From CAWBOV01 sp963790525 (lineage in GTDB: Bacteria > Actinomycetota > Actinomycetes > Mycobacteriales > Jatrophihabitantaceae), in assembly GCA_963790525.1 (NCBI GenBank), contig CAWBOV010000006.1, positions 310,001-374,000 on the forward strand: a stretch of DNA of 64,000 bases, in the 5' to 3' direction. Positions 51,739 to 59,705 of the stretch are shown one piece after another. A program made the translations under genes and the position numbers. Positions within the stretch are counted from its first letter, which is position 1, and every line of letters begins with the position of its first letter. The notes below the pieces were generated by a model, which was not told where the DNA came from, did not search any database, and saw nothing but the letters and a program-made list of their open reading frames with translations.

Positions 51739-53048
51739 CGCCCGCCCGCAGGACGTTCCCGCGACGCGCCTGCTCCTGCTGCGCGGGGTCGGCATTCGCC
51801 GTCCTCGCCGCGGAGCCGCTGTACCTGCTCGTGGACACGGCCGTCGTCGGCCATCTCGGCACCACGCCGCTGGCGGCACTGGGCATCGGTGCCGCGATCA
51901 TGTCGCTCATCACGCTGGTCGGCACGTTCCTGGAATACGGGACGACGAGCCGGGCCGCGCGCTTCTTCGGCGCCGGACGCGTCGATGCGGCCGTCAACGA
52001 GGGCGTGCAGGCGAGCTGGCTGGCCGTCGCGATCGGGCTGTTCTGCGTGGTCGTGGGCGAGATCGCCGCCGGCCCGCTGACGCGCGCGCTCGCCGGCGGT
52101 TCGGGACCGATCGCCCAGGACGCCGAGAACTGGCTGCGCATCGCGATCTGCGGCGTGCCCGGAGTACTGCTCGTCCTGGCGGGCAACGGCTGGCTCGGGG
52201 AGTGCAGGACACGCGCAGCCCCGTCCGCATCGTGCTGCTGGCCAATGCGCTGTCCGCTGTGGCGTCGCCACTCCTGGTCTATCCCGCGCACCTCGGGCTC
52301 GAGGGATCGGCGGTCGCCAACGTCGCCGCGCAGGCCGTCGCCAGCGCGCTGTTCGTCGCCGCGATCCGCCGGCGGAAGGTGCCGCTGCGCCCGCTGCCGG
52401 CGGTGATGCGCGCGCAACTGGTTCTCGGTCGCGACCTGTTCGTCCGGGCAGCTGCGTTCCAGGCGGCGTTCCTCTCGGCAGCGGCGGTGGCCGCGCGTAT
52501 GGGGACGGCGCAGATCGCCGCGCATCAGATCGCGCTGCAGCTGTGGGAGTTCACCGCCCTGCTGCTGGACTCCTTCGCGATCGCCGCGCAGTCGCTCGTC
52601 GGCGCTGCGCTGGGCGGTGGCGACGTGGACTCAGCCCGGCGTACCGCGTGGCGCGTCGCCGGGTACGGGCTGGCTGGCCGGGGTGGTGTTCGGAGTGCTG
52701 ATCGGAGCCGGGGGCTTCGTGATCCCGCAGCTGTTCACGTCCTCGGGTGCGGTGGTGCACCAGGCGCGCGTCCTGTGGCCGTGGTTCGCCGGGATGCAGC
52801 CTGTGGCCGGGGTGGTCTTCGCGCTGGACGGGGTGCTGATCGGCGCCGGTGACGTCGCGTTCCTGCGGACGCTGACCGTGGTGGCCGCGCTCGGCGCCTT
52901 CGTGCCGCTCGATCTGGCGGCACTGCACTGGCACTGGGGGATCGGCGGGGTCTGGGCAGGGCTGACCGCGTTCGTCGTGGTGCGCTTCGTCGGCATCGTG
53001 GCCCGTGCCCGTGGATCGCGCTGGGCCGTTGCCGGGGCTGAGCGCTGA
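51716..53048 (+). pseudogene. MATE-family efflux transporter (DinF-like), broken by three frameshifts
   Basis: A MATE protein can be rebuilt from three frames. Frame one gives VPATRLLLLRG; after GGGG at 51785-51788 (one G too many) the next frame gives SAFAVLAAEPLYLLVDTAVV and GIGAAIMSLITLVGTFLEYG up to about 52195. After a missing base near 52195-52200 the first frame resumes with RIVLLANALSAVASPLLVYP and ALQLWEFTALLLDSFAIAAQ. After an extra base near 52667-52669 the last part (WLAGVVFGVLIGAGGF) runs to the stop at 53048. The start is uncertain; a TTG at 51716 is in frame. Either a decaying gene or a region with several sequencing errors. Normally sits between rbfA and truB. Confidence 0.8.
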
Positions 53049-53956
53049 TGGGACGCCGCGGAAAGGTGTCCGGTGGCCCGGATGGCATCGTCGTCGTGGA
53101 CAAGCCCGCCGGGATGACGTCGCACGATGTCGTCGGGCAGCTGCGCCGGCTGGCCCGGACCCGCCGGGTGGGACATGCGGGGACGCTCGATCCGATGGCC
53201 ACCGGCGTGCTCGTGATCGCGGTGAACCGGGCGACCCGACTGCTGCCGTACCTGGACCTCGACGACAAGGGCTACACGGCGACGATCCGGCTCGGGCAGT
53301 CGACCCACACCGACGACGCCGAGGGTGAGCCGACCGGTGGAGCCTCGGCGGCCGACGTGGACGAGGCGGCCGTGCTCGCGGCCATGGCGCCGCTCACGGG
53401 CGACATCGTCCAGGTGCCGTCCTCGGTCTCGGCGATCAAGGTGGACGGGCAGCGATCCTATGACCGCGTGCGCGCCGGCGAGGACGTGGTGCTCGAGGGC
53501 AGGGCGGTGACCGTCAAGCGGTTCGAGGCGCTTGCCTTCCGGCGCCCCGCGAACGAGGTGCTCGATGTGGACGTGGCGGTCGACTGCACGTCCGGGACCT
53601 ACGTCCGGGCACTGGCCCGTGATCTCGGCACCTCGCTCGGCGTCGGCGGGCACCTGACGGCACTGCGCCGGACCCGGGTCGGCGGCTTCACGCTGGAGCA
53701 CGCCAGCTCGCTGGAGACCCTGGCCGAGCTGGAGAACCCGGTCGGGCTCTCGCTGTCGGATGCCATTGCGGCGGCGTTCCCCGTGCGCGAGATCTCCTTC
53801 GAGGAGGCGGACGAGATCTCCTACGGCCGCTCGTTGACGCTCGGTGGCCTGGACGGCCTGTACGGCGTACTCACGCCTGACCGGTCGCCCGTCGCGCTGC
53901 TGCAGGACGCCTCGGGGCGCGGGCGGCCCGTGCTGGTCTTCATCGCGCGCGGGTGA
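53048..53956 (+). CDS. truB: tRNA pseudouridine-55 synthase
   Basis: Makes pseudouridine 55 in the T-loop of tRNAs. The catalytic Asp is in VGHAGTLDPMATGVL, preceded by VVDKPAGMTSHDVV. GTYVRALARDLG is the second conserved block. At 302 residues with a small C-terminal PUA-like part, it is complete. The ATG overlaps the preceding stop (TGATG), and a perfect hairpin follows the truB stop directly, ending the operon. Confidence 0.95.
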   Translation: MGRRGKVSGGPDGIVVVDKPAGMTSHDVVGQLRRLARTRRVGHAGTLDPMATGVLVIAVNRATRLLPYLDLDDKGYTATIRLGQSTHTDDAEGEPTGGASAADVDEAAVLAAMAPLTGDIVQVPSSVSAIKVDGQRSYDRVRAGEDVVLEGRAVTVKRFEALAFRRPANEVLDVDVAVDCTSGTYVRALARDLGTSLGVGGHLTALRRTRVGGFTLEHASSLETLAELENPVGLSLSDAIAAAFPVREISFEEADEISYGRSLTLGGLDGLYGVLTPDRSPVALLQDASGRGRPVLVFIARG

Positions 53957-53977
53957 GACCACCTGTCTGCGGTGGTC
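53957..53977 (+). terminator. Terminator hairpin directly after truB
   Basis: GACCACC-TGTCTGC-GGTGGTC: a perfect seven-base-pair stem that begins on the base after the truB stop. It probably ends the rimP-truB operon. Confidence 0.65.
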
Positions 53978-54026
53978 GGCTACGGTGATCCACAGTGTGC
54001 GCGTCAAGCAGTGGCGTTTCGGCGGG

Positions 54027-54055
54027 TGAACCGTATGCCCCGTCGCGTGCGAACA
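54027..54055 (+). promoter_or_regulatory. Candidate ECF-type promoter of the sigma factor gene
   Basis: TGAACC (54027-54032) and CGAACA (54050-54055) are 17 bases apart. The GAAC-type -35 and CGAA-type -10 resemble ECF-sigma promoters more than housekeeping ones. Transcription would start about 15 bases before the sigma ATG, so the gene may be autoregulated. Confidence 0.4.
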
Positions 54056-54076
54056 ACAGACGTGAGGATCACGACA

Positions 54077-54730
54077 ATGGATGCCCCGACGGGAGTCGCC
54101 CAGGCGACCCCCCAGCGATCCGACCACGATCTCGCCGCCGCACTCGCCGGCGGCGACGCCTCAGCGCTGACCGAGATCTACGACCGGTTCCACCGCGCGG
54201 TCCACTCCGTCGCCTTCCGGGTGACGACGGACCGCACGCATGCCGAGGACGTCGTCCAGGAGGTGTTCGTCGGGCTGTGGAAGCGCCCGGCGGGCTTCGA
54301 CCCGACGCGAGGCAGTCTCGGCACCTGGCTCATGGCCGCCGCGCACCACAAGGCGGTCGACCTCGTCCGCCACGAGGAGTCCCTGCGGCGCCGTCGTGAC
54401 AAGGTCACCGCCGAGGTCGAGCAGGAGTTCCGGGAGGAGCAGACCTCCGAGCCGGTCGAGGACCAGGCGACGGAGCGCTGGCAGGCCGAACGCGTGCGCA
54501 CCGCGCTGTCGTCCCTGCCCGATGCCCAGCGCGAAGCGATGGTGATGGCGTACTTCGGCGGCTACACCCAGCGGGAAATCTCCTCGTTGACCGGTGTGCC
54601 GTTGGGGACCGTGAAGACCCGAATGTTGAGTGCAATGCGTAAGTTGCGTGATGTCCTGGCGCCACTCGGCGGGGACGTACTGGGCCATGCCGCCGGCGAG
54701 CTGCGCGGTCTCGAAGGGGGAGCACTGTGA
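54077..54730 (+). CDS. ECF-type RNA polymerase sigma factor
   Basis: A 217-residue sigma-70-family protein with only regions 2 and 4. Region 2 is LTEIYDRFHRAVHSVAFRVT, then HAEDVVQEVFVGLW with the core-binding pattern; region 4 is LSSLPDAQREAMVMAYFGGY, then REISSLTGVPLGTVKTRM, a helix-turn-helix. The next gene encodes a membrane anti-sigma factor of RskA type, which points to the SigK-like group of ECF factors. The ATG at 54077 has GAGGATC upstream. The stop overlaps the anti-sigma start (GTGA). Confidence 0.9.
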   Translation: MDAPTGVAQATPQRSDHDLAAALAGGDASALTEIYDRFHRAVHSVAFRVTTDRTHAEDVVQEVFVGLWKRPAGFDPTRGSLGTWLMAAAHHKAVDLVRHEESLRRRRDKVTAEVEQEFREEQTSEPVEDQATERWQAERVRTALSSLPDAQREAMVMAYFGGYTQREISSLTGVPLGTVKTRMLSAMRKLRDVLAPLGGDVLGHAAGELRGLEGGAL

Positions 54731-55590
54731 GTACACCGTGGGACGGGAACCAGGCCCACGACCACGAGGAGTGGGACGCTCTCGCCGTGGGCTACGCGCT
54801 GTCGGCGCTCGAGCCCAGTGAGCTCGACGTGTTCCTCCAGCATCTGCTCTCGCACTGCGCCGACTGCAGCCGGGCGGTCGCGGACACCGAGATCGTCGGC
54901 GCTGAGCTCGGGGCGGCGGTGCACGTCGACCCGCCGTCGGATCAGCTCCGTGACAGCGTGCTGGCCGCCGCGTTCCAGGCTCGGCCCGCCGTACCGCAGA
55001 CCACCGCGGGCCTCGACCAGGCCGTGTCCTTGCCTGCGCCCGCTGACCTGGCCGGCGCGCGGGAACGCCGCCGGTCGCGGCACACCTCATCGGGCCAGGG
55101 CAGGCGCACGGGGCGGTCCAACCTGCTGCTCGTCGCGGCGGCGCTGATCGTGGCGCTCGCGGTGTCGGTCTCGACGTTCTCCGTGCTCGACCGCAACCAC
55201 GCACACTCCGTCGCCGACTCCCGCAGCGCCGCCATCTCCGCGCTGCTGGCCGGGGGCAATGGCCAGCTCGTCGAGCTGACCGACAAGCAGGACGAGGTCA
55301 TGGCCACCGTCGTCGCCCGTCCTGATGCCGTGGACGTCGTGAGCACGAAGATGCCCAAGAACTCCTCAGCCACCAGCTATGTGCTGTGGGGGATCAGCGG
55401 CAACGGCAGTGCCACCCCACCGGTGGCTCTGGGCGTCTTCGACGTCACGCACACCGGTCTGCTGTCGGCTCAGGTCGGCGCCGATTCCCGGGGTGACTAC
55501 ACGGCGTTCAAGGGCTTCGCGATCAGCCAGGAACCCGGGAACGTGCCACCGAAGACACCCTCGGATGTGCTCGCCACCGGCAACGCATGA
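54727..55590 (+). CDS. Membrane anti-sigma factor (RskA-like)
   Basis: A 287-residue single-pass protein. The cytoplasmic part holds an anti-sigma region with His39-x4-Cys44-x2-Cys47, a variant of the zinc anti-sigma motif. The membrane helix is NLLLVAAALIVALAVSVSTF near residues 136-155. The outside domain matches the RskA C-terminal domain (YVLWGISGNGSATPPVALGV). It should hold the co-encoded sigma factor inactive until proteolysis; a site-2 protease of the right type is encoded at 38870. GTG start overlapping the sigma stop. Confidence 0.88.
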   Translation: MSTPWDGNQAHDHEEWDALAVGYALSALEPSELDVFLQHLLSHCADCSRAVADTEIVGAELGAAVHVDPPSDQLRDSVLAAAFQARPAVPQTTAGLDQAVSLPAPADLAGARERRRSRHTSSGQGRRTGRSNLLLVAAALIVALAVSVSTFSVLDRNHAHSVADSRSAAISALLAGGNGQLVELTDKQDEVMATVVARPDAVDVVSTKMPKNSSATSYVLWGISGNGSATPPVALGVFDVTHTGLLSAQVGADSRGDYTAFKGFAISQEPGNVPPKTPSDVLATGNA

Positions 55591-55603
55591 CATCCTTGGA
55601 CGA

Positions 55604-56029
55604 GTGAGTTCCCTTCGTGAGCGTGCGTCGACGTCCCTCGGGCAGCTGCGCACCCGCGTCCGGGCACTCCCCGGCGGCGTGGCGATGTGGCGGGCCGGCG
55701 TCATCGTGGTGGGCGGCGTGTTCGTCCTCGGCGGCCTGGTCCTGGTGCCCCTTCCCGGGCCCGGCTGGCTGATCGTCTTCTTCGGGCTGGCCATCTGGGG
55801 CACCGAGTTCGTCTGGGCGCAGCGCCTGCTGACCTGGGTGCGCGCGACCGTCTCGGATGCGACCAACTGGATCCTGCGTCAGCCCCGCTGGCTCCGGGTC
55901 GCGGGCGGCATCGTCACGATCGCGGTCGTCGTGGCCGTCGTCGGCGCCTACTGGAACTGGATGGGCTGGTGGCCACTCAACGGCGGTGGCGGGGGAGCGC
56001 AGAGCCTGCCGCCCCGGGCGTTCCGGTGA
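55604..56029 (+). CDS. PGPGW-motif small membrane protein (TIGR02611 type)
   Basis: A 141-residue membrane protein with three hydrophobic segments. The motif VPLPGPGWLIVFFGLAIWGTE defines this actinobacterial family (shown in part: PLPGPGW). Arg-rich ends suggest cytoplasmic N-terminus. Its function is unknown. The GTG at 55604 lies 14 bases after the anti-sigma stop. The tRNA-Val gene follows after 49 bases. Confidence 0.85.
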   Translation: MSSLRERASTSLGQLRTRVRALPGGVAMWRAGVIVVGGVFVLGGLVLVPLPGPGWLIVFFGLAIWGTEFVWAQRLLTWVRATVSDATNWILRQPRWLRVAGGIVTIAVVVAVVGAYWNWMGWWPLNGGGGGAQSLPPRAFR

Positions 56030-56051
56030 GCGACCGCGGTTCCTGTAGGCT
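56021..56051 (+). promoter_or_regulatory. Candidate tRNA-Val promoter
   Basis: TTCCGG (56021-56026) and TAGGCT (56046-56051) are 19 bases apart, ending 27 bases before the tRNA. TAGGCT is a frequent actinobacterial -10. The -35 overlaps the end of the preceding gene and is weak. Confidence 0.4.
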
Positions 56052-56078
56052 GACGCGCGGACATCACGGTCCCATCCC

Positions 56079-56153
56079 GGGCGATTAGCTCAGCGGGAGA
56101 GCACTGCCTTCACACGGCAGGGGTCACTGGTTCGATCCCAGTATCGCCCACCA
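56079..56153 (+). tRNA. tRNA-Val (anticodon CAC)
   Basis: All four arms fold: acceptor GGGCGAT with ATCGCCC, D-arm GCTC with GAGC, anticodon stem CTGCC with GGCAG around the loop TTCACAC (anticodon CAC), T-stem ACTGG with CCAGT around TTCGATC. Discriminator A and an encoded CCA complete 75 bases. The last 24 bases before the final A are repeated at 58815-58838. Confidence 0.97.
56129..56152 (+). repeat. Left 24-bp direct repeat (attL candidate in tRNA-Val)
   Basis: The T-stem 3' half through the CC of CCA, starting GGTTCGATCCCAG and ending TATCGCCCACC, is identical to 58815-58838. tRNA 3' ends of this kind are standard attachment sites for tyrosine-recombinase elements. Confidence 0.85.
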
Positions 56154-56278
56154 TCGAATTTCCCAGCTCGCTGCTACGTCCCGAGCCGTTTCTTCAGCGT
56201 TGACGTAATGTGCGGCGATGAAGGTCCGATTGGTGACATACGCGTATCTGCTGCGGAATAGAACTGGATAATGCTCTG

Positions 56279-58588
56279 ATGAATTCTGGCGTGCGCCGCC
56301 GTTGGACAGTTGTCGCTGTACTTGTGCTGATGACATCGCTACTAGCCGTCTGGTCCCAACCGGTCAGCGCTACAGAACCTGCCTCCCGAACTGCCGTGAC
56401 GTCGGTGTCGCCGAATGTCGCGGTCGCCTACGGCGGCACACGCGTACAGGTGACCGGCGCTAACTTCACCCACGTCACCAAGGTGACATTCGGCTCCGTG
56501 GTGGGCTCGCAACTGGTCGTGCAGGATTCGCGACAACTCCTTGTCACTGCGCCCGCGCATGCGGCTGGAACTGTCGACGTCGTCGTCCATGGCGCCAACT
56601 CCACTTCGGCCGTCGTCCCGGCGGACAGGTTTCACTACGGCGTCCCGATCATCACCTCGGTCGCGCCCACTAGCGGCCTTTATACGGGAGCCACCAGGGT
56701 GACGATCAAGGGTGACGACTTCGCCCCGAACTCGACAGTCATGTTCGGCAACCTGCCTGGAACGCATGTCGTCGTCTCGGCATGGCACTCGCTGACGGTC
56801 ACCGCACCCTCGCATGCCGCTGGCCTCGTGAACATCCATGTCACCACGAACTACGGCACGTCCCAGGCCAAGGCTGCGAACGCCTATCTCTTCATCGGTC
56901 CAAGCCGACCGATCAGCTGGTCGAATGTTCAGACCGCTGATCCCTCTCAAGGCGAGACGAAGTCAGTCTCGTGCCCGACCGATACCTTCTGCGCGATGGT
57001 AGATCTGAATGGCTTCGCCACCATCTACGACGGGCAGCAATGGAGCTCCCTTCGGCAGGTAGGTATCGGACCACTGTGGAACATCTCCTGTGCTGCGGCG
57101 AACTCGTGTCTGGCCACTGGCACCGCCAAGACAGCTATCTACAACGGCGCCGGATGGGTATCCGGTCCGCCGTTGCCAGCAACTTCCATCGTGTCCAAGG
57201 TCGACTGCCCTTCTACGACATTCTGCCTGGCGAGGGACGCAATTACGGGCGGTTTCTATACCTATGACGGGCATGGTTGGACTGCGGTTGCCAATCCAGA
57301 TCGAAATCTCACAGACTTTTCTTGCGCGACCGTGACTTTCTGCGTTGCTGTCGACAACCAGGGTTTCGGGGTGACGTTCGATGGCACGACCTGGTCCGCC
57401 ACGACGGCGATTCTCAGCGGGACGCCACTGATCGCCGTATCCTGCCCGACGACGACATTCTGCGCCGCAATGGCGGTGGGTGGTGCTCCGGGAACTCGCA
57501 CCGTCATGTTCGACGGATCGTCCTGGAGCGCACCGATCGCTGCAGACTCCTATACCGGCGAGGCCCTCGACTGTTCGTCCGCCACCTTCTGTGTCATTGC
57601 AGATGGTGGAGGACGTATCGTGCGCTATGACGGTGCGGGATGGTCTCAGCCTGTCGCGGTGGCCGACGTCGCCCGGACTCAGGGGCTCTCGTGCGCCTCC
57701 GCGCAACTCTGCGTCGCGGCGACGAGCGCACCTCGATCAACACCGAGGTTCGATGGCTCGACCTGGTCCATCGATTCCCCGGATCCAGATCAGGGTGGCA
57801 TCGATCAGCTCTCCTGCCCGACCTCATCGTTCTGCCTCGCCGGCGATGCACCCGGCAACGGCCTGTTCTTCGATGGCTCCTCCTGGACGTCGCCGGGGGT
57901 AATTCCTGTCGGGATGCGGCCGGCTCTGTCGTGCGCGAGCCCGTCGTTCTGCGTGGCGATACACGGGCAAGCCCTGGTCTTCGATGGCCAGCGCTGGAGA
58001 ACCCCGAGCACGTCAGGACTCGACTCCGCCGACCACGAAGCGATCGCCTGCCCGAGTTCCACGAGATGTGTAGCGATCGACAGCGCCGGGAACGGTACGG
58101 AGACCTTCAACGGTTACAGCTGGACGTCGCTGATTCCGACGACACTGCCGTCCAGCAACCGCGACATCTTTCTTTCCTGCGCGGCGACATCCTTCTGCAT
58201 GGCAATCAGCGAGGACGGCTCTTCAGCAATCTTCAACGGCGGATCTTGGCGAACTGCGCCTCACGATGGCTTGGTAAACACATCCGGTGTTTCTTGCATA
58301 ATGAGCACGTACTGCTACGCCATAGATAACACCCACTCGACGGTCTCCAGGTACAACGGCTCGTCCTGGACCACTCCTGTCGTTCTCGGGTTGGGCGTCC
58401 GCCCAACCGGAATCTCGTGCACGAGCACTACGCGCTGCGTCCTCAGCACCGCCGAGAAGACGACCTACGTCTTCGACGGCGCCACCTGGAGCGCTCCATC
58501 GCCTGCCCCACTTGGCGGACTTATCGACTGCCCCACCACCACGGCGTGTGTCATAGCTGACCCCACGAGCGCCGTCAGCACGCGCTGA
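56279..58588 (+). CDS. Secreted protein with two IPT/TIG domains and 14 C-x5-C propeller-like repeats
   Basis: A 769-residue exported protein of unknown function. A signal peptide (RRRWTVVAVLVLMTSLLAVW) leads into two IPT/TIG immunoglobulin-like domains at about residues 38-125 and 126-210 (VTSVSPNVAVAYGGTRVQVT; ITSVAPTSGLYTGATRVTIK). From about residue 229 to the end, a unit of about 40 residues repeats fourteen times. Each has a C-x5-C pair (SCPTDTFC, DCPSTTFC, SCASPSFC and so on) and all but the last end in [FY][DN]GxxW. The first unit is preceded by a lone ISWS and the last lacks its own W, as expected if the chain ends join to close a ring. No membrane anchor or sortase motif. Codon use is more AT-rich than in neighbouring genes. 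Confidence 0.85.
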   Translation: MNSGVRRRWTVVAVLVLMTSLLAVWSQPVSATEPASRTAVTSVSPNVAVAYGGTRVQVTGANFTHVTKVTFGSVVGSQLVVQDSRQLLVTAPAHAAGTVDVVVHGANSTSAVVPADRFHYGVPIITSVAPTSGLYTGATRVTIKGDDFAPNSTVMFGNLPGTHVVVSAWHSLTVTAPSHAAGLVNIHVTTNYGTSQAKAANAYLFIGPSRPISWSNVQTADPSQGETKSVSCPTDTFCAMVDLNGFATIYDGQQWSSLRQVGIGPLWNISCAAANSCLATGTAKTAIYNGAGWVSGPPLPATSIVSKVDCPSTTFCLARDAITGGFYTYDGHGWTAVANPDRNLTDFSCATVTFCVAVDNQGFGVTFDGTTWSATTAILSGTPLIAVSCPTTTFCAAMAVGGAPGTRTVMFDGSSWSAPIAADSYTGEALDCSSATFCVIADGGGRIVRYDGAGWSQPVAVADVARTQGLSCASAQLCVAATSAPRSTPRFDGSTWSIDSPDPDQGGIDQLSCPTSSFCLAGDAPGNGLFFDGSSWTSPGVIPVGMRPALSCASPSFCVAIHGQALVFDGQRWRTPSTSGLDSADHEAIACPSSTRCVAIDSAGNGTETFNGYSWTSLIPTTLPSSNRDIFLSCAATSFCMAISEDGSSAIFNGGSWRTAPHDGLVNTSGVSCIMSTYCYAIDNTHSTVSRYNGSSWTTPVVLGLGVRPTGISCTSTTRCVLSTAEKTTYVFDGATWSAPSPAPLGGLIDCPTTTACVIADPTSAVSTR

Positions 58589-59043
58589 CGGATCAGCGGA
58601 GCCGCAGCTTTCATACGGTGGCGAGTGGCGCGGGAGGTCTCAATGGCGGCACGTCGCGTGGATCGACGTGCGATCCGAGAGTACAGGCGAGTCAGACAAG
58701 TCCAACCCTGTCACGACCCGCGAAGTGCCAACGAGTCACGATACAAAAGGGAAAGTGCGCCGAAGCCCCGTCCAGTCGCAGGTGTGGTGCACCTCCACCA
58801 CGCCGGTGGAAACAGGTTCGATCCCAGTATCGCCCACCCTTACAGGCCAATCCACGAGCACGGCACAGTAGGGGTTCTGACGCTTCCCAGGTTCAATGCG
58901 CGGCTCCAAGAATCCGTACGAGCCCCTCGGCATCGCTGGACCGATCGGAAGCCGGACGCGAGCCTCGAACGCACGCCGGCCGCACCCACGGGAATGATCG
59001 TCCCCGGATGCGCTGACCCTGCGTTCGGTGTAGGACGTGGAGT
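58589..59043. other. Gene-free stretch holding the right island end
   Basis: Several open frames cross this 455-base stretch, but none has a recognisable domain, ribosome-binding site or codon bias worth calling. It includes the 24-bp tRNA-derived repeat at 58815-58838. One minus-strand frame across the repeat reads GDTGIEPV, a typical artefact of translating tRNA 3' ends. Confidence 0.7.
58815..58838 (+). repeat. Right 24-bp direct repeat (attR candidate)
   Basis: Identical over 24 bases to the tRNA-Val 3' end at 56129-56152. Identity begins in the T-stem (the base before is A instead of T, which would break the stem) and ends before the final A of CCA. The bases upstream do not form the rest of a tRNA, so this is a copied 3' end and not a second tRNA gene. 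Confidence 0.85.
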
Positions 59044-59610
59044 GTGACTGTTGGCGGGGGCGACAGGACGACCGATGACGTCGTCAGCGGCTCTCGGCGC
59101 GGCAAGGTCTGGATGGCGCTGGCGTACGTGGGACTCGGTGTCGCGTTCACCGTGGGGTCGACGATCGAGCACAGAGGGTTGTACGCCTTCGAAGGCCTCA
59201 GCTGGATAGCCATCGGGGGTTTGCTCGCCTACCGTCCGGTCACACGAGTGACGGCTGAGGGAGTGCACCGAGGGCTCTTCGGACCAGGGCGGCGCTTCCT
59301 GCCGTGGGATGCGATCGAGGCAGTGGGTCAACCAGGACCGCTTACGTCAGTGACGATGCTGATCCTGACCAACGGCAAGGTAGTCAGCCTCGCTGATATC
59401 CCCAGGGCCCGTTCTGCGGACGTTGCGGCCATCGGCCACAAGCCGATCAAGCCCATCCCGTACACGACGTCCCCAGCCGTGCGTGCCGAGCCCAGGCGTC
59501 CCAGCCAGACGGAAGTCGACCGCAACCTCGAACGCCGAGCGGCCGCGCTCGCCGCTGACCGCGAACGGATGGCGAAGGAACTGGCGAAACTCAAGCGGCC
59601 GCGCGCGTAG
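59044..59610 (+). CDS. Membrane protein with a bacterial PH-like domain
   Basis: A 188-residue protein. Two hydrophobic segments (VWMALAYVGLGVAFTVGS and LSWIAIGGLLAY) are followed by a short PH-like domain (VTAEGVHRGLFGPGRRFLPW, then DAIEAVGQPG). The C-terminal 45 residues form a charged coiled coil (DRNLERRAAALAADRERMAK). Function unknown. GTG start, five bases after a possible AGG. It is the first gene beyond the right repeat of the island. Confidence 0.65.
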   Translation: MTVGGGDRTTDDVVSGSRRGKVWMALAYVGLGVAFTVGSTIEHRGLYAFEGLSWIAIGGLLAYRPVTRVTAEGVHRGLFGPGRRFLPWDAIEAVGQPGPLTSVTMLILTNGKVVSLADIPRARSADVAAIGHKPIKPIPYTTSPAVRAEPRRPSQTEVDRNLERRAAALAADRERMAKELAKLKRPRA

Positions 59611-59705
59611 CGGGTGGCTTCGGCAGGCGGGGCGCGTCCGAGTTGCGATAGATCCGAACCGCCTCAGTGTTCGGCCGAACAGCGAAGGCGCATCCGGGGG
59701 GCAGT

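Larger units (their letters stand above)
56129..58838. mobile_element. Small putative genomic island inserted at tRNA-Val
   Basis: The segment is bounded by identical 24-bp repeats, the left one completing the tRNA gene. Inside, base composition is visibly poorer in G and C than the flanking genes, and the only supported gene is the secreted repeat protein at 56279. No integrase, transposase or relaxase is visible inside or nearby. It may be a remnant, or an element moved by a recombinase encoded elsewhere. The gap 56154-56278 holds nothing but AT-richer DNA. Confidence 0.65.

Noticed and set aside
58736..58933. A minus-strand frame reading GDTGIEPV and downstream residues
   Set aside because: This peptide is the familiar artefact from translating tRNA 3' ends; here it marks the copied tRNA-Val end.
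58589..59043. A second tRNA gene around 58745-58838
   Set aside because: Upstream of the 24-bp repeat there is no GGGCGAT acceptor partner, no D-arm, and the T-stem has a mismatch.
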